From: Saprospiraceae bacterium
Lineage (GTDB): Bacteria; Bacteroidota; Bacteroidia; Chitinophagales; Saprospiraceae
DNA length: 56,717 bases
Direction of reading: 5' to 3'
NCBI GenBank assembly: GCA_013214355.1
Contig: JABSSL010000006.1
Coordinates: 102,383 to 159,099 of the forward strand
Made by a program: the position numbers and the translations under genes. Below, in pieces: positions 53,314 through 56,717 of this stretch (its first letter is position 1; the number at the start of each line of letters is the position of its first letter). The notes under the pieces were generated by a model, which saw nothing but the letters and a program-made list of their open reading frames with translations, had not been told where the DNA came from and did no database searches.

Positions 53314-54206
53314 CCCTCATGAAAAGAAGAAATTTTTTAAAAGAAACCGTGATAGCTACTGCTGGACTCGGATTGTCCTCTGCCGGTTTAGCTGAATCAC
53401 GTCCTATTTTGGCCGCAAACCAGGAGATAGAATTGGCCATTGCTACCATCTGCCTAGATGGATTTGGTGATCATAATTTTGAACCTACTTTTGAACTCCT
53501 GCCGCAAATTGGCATCCGGAATGTCGAGTTCAATGTTTGGTACCCACGCAATATTACACCGGCTGGGATTAAGAGCATTCGCAATCGGTGCTATCAAAAA
53601 GGTCTGCGGCCAATTAGTTTACAGGGAAGTTCTTTTGGAAGTGGGGGTAATAATGTTGTGAAGGACGTCTCGCATAAACTATGGTTGATGGCGCAGGCGC
53701 AGGCCATAGGGGCAGGAGTTGTCAAGTTTACGGGTTCTAAGCGAGGGACCAATGGAGGCTTAGAGAATGTGATTAAGGTATTAAAGGAGCTAGCACCAGC
53801 TGCTGAGGATATGGATGTTCTAGTGGTGGTGGAAAATCATGCCAACAATAACATTGAAACGATTGAAGACTATGACGCTATTTTCCAAGCAGTGGATTCG
53901 AGTCACGTCGGTATGTGCTTAGACATGGGCCATTTTGATGGGGCTGGCGTGAATAACTTCGATGTGATCAAGAAGTATCATAGCAAGGTCTTGCATGTAG
54001 ATATTAAGGATACCACTGCTTTCGGTACCTACAAGACGGTTCCACTGGGTTCTGGCGCTACGGATTGTGTAGGAATAGTCAAGGACCTGATCAAACGGGG
54101 ATACAAAGGTTACCTAGTCATTGAGCAGGCGCCACCGATGAAAGACTTAGATATAGTGCAAGAAATGAGTCGGATCAAGGAAGTATTTCAGCCGCTGATT
54201 CAATGA
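53310..54206 (+). CDS. Tat-exported sugar phosphate isomerase/epimerase-like protein
   Basis: 298 residues (an ATG at 53319 is an alternative). The Tat signal KRRNFLKETVIATAGLGL is followed by a xylose-isomerase-type TIM barrel: IELAIATICLDGFGDHNFEPTFELLPQIGIRNVEFNVWY, then VLVVVENHANNNIETIEDYDAIFQAV, GMCLDMGHFDGAG, LHVDIKDTTAFGT and LVIEQAPPMKDL. The Glu, His and Asp in VVENH, MGHF and HVDIKD are metal ligands in the family. ATGA overlap with the cytochrome-type gene couples translation. It may isomerise or oxidise a sugar in the periplasm. Confidence 0.9.
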   Translation: MTLMKRRNFLKETVIATAGLGLSSAGLAESRPILAANQEIELAIATICLDGFGDHNFEPTFELLPQIGIRNVEFNVWYPRNITPAGIKSIRNRCYQKGLRPISLQGSSFGSGGNNVVKDVSHKLWLMAQAQAIGAGVVKFTGSKRGTNGGLENVIKVLKELAPAAEDMDVLVVVENHANNNIETIEDYDAIFQAVDSSHVGMCLDMGHFDGAGVNNFDVIKKYHSKVLHVDIKDTTAFGTYKTVPLGSGATDCVGIVKDLIKRGYKGYLVIEQAPPMKDLDIVQEMSRIKEVFQPLIQ

Positions 54207-54347
54207 GTTATATTACTGATCTGCAAAAAAATGGCTTAATGCTGTAATAATTTTCTGCTAAAACATTTCGTTCCTACTTTTATCCTACACCTAGTAGGTC
54301 ATCCTTGTCTGTTATCCTAGTTATAACATTTTATCAACGATCAGTGA

Positions 54348-54373
54348 AACGGCTCTTTTGCCGTTATTTTCCC
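54348..54373 (+). terminator. Terminator of the 48988-54206 operon
   Basis: AACGGC (54348-54353), TCTTTT loop, GCCGTT (54360-54365), then ATTTTCCC. It lies about 140 bases after the epimerase stop and 66 bases before the GH9 start. Confidence 0.7.
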
Positions 54374-54431
54374 TTCGTTTTTGCTAAGCCTCGTTCAAGT
54401 CTTACATATCAATAAGTCTAAACTCTTTCTT

Positions 54432-56567
54432 ATGAAGCCAAAAATCCTTGTAAGCTTTGTCTTATTACCTGTATTCCTTTTTGCTCAAAACTACCAACAG
54501 TCTGACCAACTCAAGATCGATCAGATTGGATACTGGCCTACAGCAAATAAGATAGCAGTCATTTCACAAGCTCAATCGGGCTACAATGCTCCTGAGACTT
54601 ACGAACCCTCTTCCACCTTACAAATTCGTTCTTTAGCGGATGATGCCGTCGTTTTTTCGGGCGATATAGCTGCCTGGAAGAGTGGCCAGGTCCATGAACA
54701 GTCAGGAGATAAAGCCTGGCATTTTGATTTCTCAGATCTGCAAACGCCGGGGGAATACTATGTCTACGATCCAGTCAATCAGGTGGGATCATATGCGTTC
54801 AAAATTGCCGATGATATCTATAACGAAGCCCTAAAGTTAGCTGTACGTACCTTTTATTACCAACGTTGTGGCACCGATAAGCCCGCTGCTTATGCTGGAG
54901 CAGAATTTGCTGATGGAGTGAATTTTATGGGGACTCAACAAGACACGGATTGCCGCCTATACAGCAATACAGACCCCTCAACCAGTCGCGACTTGCAAGG
55001 TGGATGGTTTGATGCTGGTGATTACAATAAGTATGTCAACTTTGCCTACCAGCCGATGGTGGATTTACTCTTTGCTTACTTATATTATCCCGATATCTGG
55101 ACAGACGATTATAATATTCCTGAAAGTGGGAATGGAGTCCCGGACTTATTGGATGAGTTAAAGTGGGAATTGGATTGGTTGTTGCGTATGCAAGAAGACG
55201 ATGGTGGTATATTGAGCGTAGTAGGTGGCGGCTATGTGTCTCCTCCCTCCGCTGAAACGGCTCCTAGGTTCTACGGACCAGCTACTACAGCGGCTTCCTT
55301 CAGTGCCGCTACTATGATGGCTTTGGGCTCGATTGTTTTTGAGGAAGTGGGAAATACTTCCTATGCAAGCACGCTGTTGAATTCGGCCATTGAAGCTTAT
55401 GACTGGGCAGTGAATAATCCCAATAAGGCCTTCTATAATTCTGGTCAGTTGGCCGCAGGTGAACAGCAATTGGATGACTACAACACGAAAATGCGGCAAT
55501 TGACATCAGCCATCTTCCTGTATGCCAAAACAGGGGAGGGGGGCTACCAGACGTTCGTTAACAACAATTATGCCGATAGCCATTTGAAGGAATGGGGGTG
55601 GGCCAGTATGTATGAGGAGCCTTACCATAAAGCCATGTTATTTTATACCCAGCAATTTGGGGTTAGCTCGTCCGTAGCCGATGATATCATTGGTGTGTAT
55701 GTTAATAGTGTCAAAAATGCTGGAGATCATTTACCAAGCTATCAAAACGGTGAAGATCCCTATCTCGCCTATCTCGGTACCCAAAACTATACCTGGGGTA
55801 GTAATAACACCAAAGGAAGTCAAGCGAACATTTACCTCAATATGATTCATTTTGGTTTAGATACAGACAATGATGAAACTTATAAGGCTGCCGCGGCTGG
55901 ATTTGTCCATTATTTCCATGGACTGAACCCTATCAATTTAGTCTACCTCACTAAGATGGAAGCGTATGGAGGAGATAATAGTTGCCAGGAAATGTATCAT
56001 AGCTGGTTTGGTGATGGTACCGCTTGGGATAATAACCCACCTCCCGCTTACGTAGTAGGTGGACCCAATCCAAGCTATAGCATGGATGGCTGCTGCAACA
56101 CCAATAGCTGCGCCAACCTCAACAACCTTTGCGATACCGGTTCCCTCACGCCTCCTTTTGGCCAGCCTGCCCAAAAGGCTTACAAGGACTTTAATACCTC
56201 CTGGCCACAGAACTCCTGGCAATTGTCAGAGCCAGCCATTTATTACCAGTCTTCTTACATCAAGGTTCTAGCCGCCTTTACGGCTACGGCTACGCCCACC
56301 TCAGCTGAGGATCCGGCTCGGGCTCCATTGAAAGTTACTATTTTCCCTAATCCCACTCGAGGCCAGTTACAACTTAATGCTTTGGAAGAGGGGATAAAGG
56401 GGGTAAAACTCTTTGGTGCCACGGGCCGCTTGATTTGGCAGGAAGAGCGAGAAGATTTTCCGCAGACATGGGAATTGTCTTTGGAGCGATTTGATCCAGG
56501 CTTGTATTTGTTGGAGATAGAGGGGCGATCAGGAAAAAGAGTGGTGAAAAAGGTGGATCGATTCTAA
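54432..56567 (+). CDS. Glycoside hydrolase family 9 cellulase with T9SS tail
   Basis: 711 residues from the ATG at 54432 (a longer frame from 54381 lacks signal character). Signal peptide (1-19, VFLFAQ), then an N-terminal immunoglobulin-like domain (QLKIDQIGYWPTANKIAVI, ETYEPSSTLQIRSL, LQTPGEYYVYDPVN). The GH9 catalytic domain follows: DAGDYNKY at 194-201 (catalytic Asp pair), GNGVPDLLDELKWELDWLLRMQ, and the acid Glu600 in WQLSEPAIYYQSSYIKVLAAF. The tail (about 625-711, TIFPNPTRGQLQL, GLYLLEIEG, RVVKKVDRF) is a T9SS type-A domain. It should cut beta-1,4-glucan outside the cell. No other cellulose gene is visible here. Confidence 0.92.
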   Translation: MKPKILVSFVLLPVFLFAQNYQQSDQLKIDQIGYWPTANKIAVISQAQSGYNAPETYEPSSTLQIRSLADDAVVFSGDIAAWKSGQVHEQSGDKAWHFDFSDLQTPGEYYVYDPVNQVGSYAFKIADDIYNEALKLAVRTFYYQRCGTDKPAAYAGAEFADGVNFMGTQQDTDCRLYSNTDPSTSRDLQGGWFDAGDYNKYVNFAYQPMVDLLFAYLYYPDIWTDDYNIPESGNGVPDLLDELKWELDWLLRMQEDDGGILSVVGGGYVSPPSAETAPRFYGPATTAASFSAATMMALGSIVFEEVGNTSYASTLLNSAIEAYDWAVNNPNKAFYNSGQLAAGEQQLDDYNTKMRQLTSAIFLYAKTGEGGYQTFVNNNYADSHLKEWGWASMYEEPYHKAMLFYTQQFGVSSSVADDIIGVYVNSVKNAGDHLPSYQNGEDPYLAYLGTQNYTWGSNNTKGSQANIYLNMIHFGLDTDNDETYKAAAAGFVHYFHGLNPINLVYLTKMEAYGGDNSCQEMYHSWFGDGTAWDNNPPPAYVVGGPNPSYSMDGCCNTNSCANLNNLCDTGSLTPPFGQPAQKAYKDFNTSWPQNSWQLSEPAIYYQSSYIKVLAAFTATATPTSAEDPARAPLKVTIFPNPTRGQLQLNALEEGIKGVKLFGATGRLIWQEEREDFPQTWELSLERFDPGLYLLEIEGRSGKRVVKKVDRF

Positions 56568-56612
56568 ATTTTCGCCATCATACGCTACACATCCGAAGTG
56601 GGTTGGTCGAAA

Positions 56613-56717
56613 TTAGGCAGATTTTGCCAATATGACTTCCCCGTTTTTGGATATTCGTTTTATCTCGTTGCGTAGTAACTTTTGTCTCTGTGCTACAATG
56701 GATTGACCAAACTCGTG
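56613..56717 (-). CDS. Possible C-terminal fragment of a leftward gene (start outside window)
   Basis: Reading leftward from the right edge, one frame is open from base 56717 to TAA at 56613-56615 and gives 34 residues of protein-like character (VAQRQKLLRNEIKRISKNG), with a helical end. A second frame is also open here for a similar length, so this could be chance. It would converge on the GH9 gene with 45 bases between stops. No family recognised. Confidence 0.3.
   Translation of the reverse strand, partial: HEFGQSIVAQRQKLLRNEIKRISKNGEVILAKSA

Noticed and set aside
1-56717. tRNA or rRNA genes
   Set aside because: No T-loop GGTTCRA-type signature with matching cloverleaf or rRNA-like block was found by eye.

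Overview
The window looks like a chromosomal segment of a Bacteroidota bacterium, most probably of the Saprospiria (Lewinella/Saprospira-like) lineage. The evidence is: several large exported proteins ending in type IX secretion (T9SS) sorting domains, including one 'gliding-motility' type-B C-terminus preceded by SprB-like repeats; promoters of the Bacteroidota TTG / TAnnTTTG type; few Shine-Dalgarno sequences; many lipoproteins with an N-terminal lipobox; and Bacteroidota-type families (FISUMP, DUF4412-like, BlaI/M56 pairs). The lineage below phylum is an inference. I found no rRNA, tRNA, CRISPR array, phage or transposase gene.

Layout. 1-2883: the cut-off 3' end of an unknown gene, then a leftward pair made of an unknown protein and a TIR-domain protein with a pentapeptide-type beta-helix. 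3074-7952: a small exported protein, a lineage-type 'SEKR' protein, and a BlaI repressor / M56 peptidase operon with a very clear operator-promoter. 8188-16511: a FISUMP protein, two large T9SS cargo proteins facing apart, a thioredoxin-like protein and a di-haem cytochrome c peroxidase. 16716-23131: small metabolic genes, then a PAS-AAA+ sigma-54 activator divergent from an exported YcaC-like hydrolase and a Tat-exported amidohydrolase; a sigma-54-type promoter lies between them. 23516-29481: YceI, an outer-membrane porin, and a tight tyrosinase-Sco-DoxX operon. 29482-31677: two gene-poor stretches around one small membrane-anchored protein.

31678-36036: the second 'SEKR' paralogue, a TetR regulon marked by three copies of one palindrome, and a toxin-antitoxin pair. 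36196-41487: an exported S12 serine hydrolase, an AraC regulator, a 2,2-dialkylglycine decarboxylase and, convergent, an exported D-aminoacylase-like amidohydrolase. Together they suggest use of 2-aminoisobutyrate- or D-amino-acid-containing peptides. This block is bordered by three copies of a small hairpin-pair repeat (REPIN/MITE-like). 41950-44843: DUF2975/XRE pair and two divergent genes sharing a 28-base upstream element. 45100-48933: a giant repeat protein with a T9SS tail. 48988-54206: a four-gene operon (lipoprotein, serine hydrolase, beta-propeller/HEAT/cytochrome c lipoprotein, Tat-exported sugar epimerase-like protein). 54432-56567: a secreted GH9 cellulase. The right edge may hold the tail of a leftward gene.

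The best candidates for something new are the dialkylglycine/D-amino-acid locus (36196-41487), the TetR three-palindrome regulon, the plant-type tyrosinase with its own copper chaperone, the sigma-54-controlled exported amidase pair, the 28-base divergent element and the TIR beta-helix pair. Everything here comes from reading the sequence; no database search was possible.
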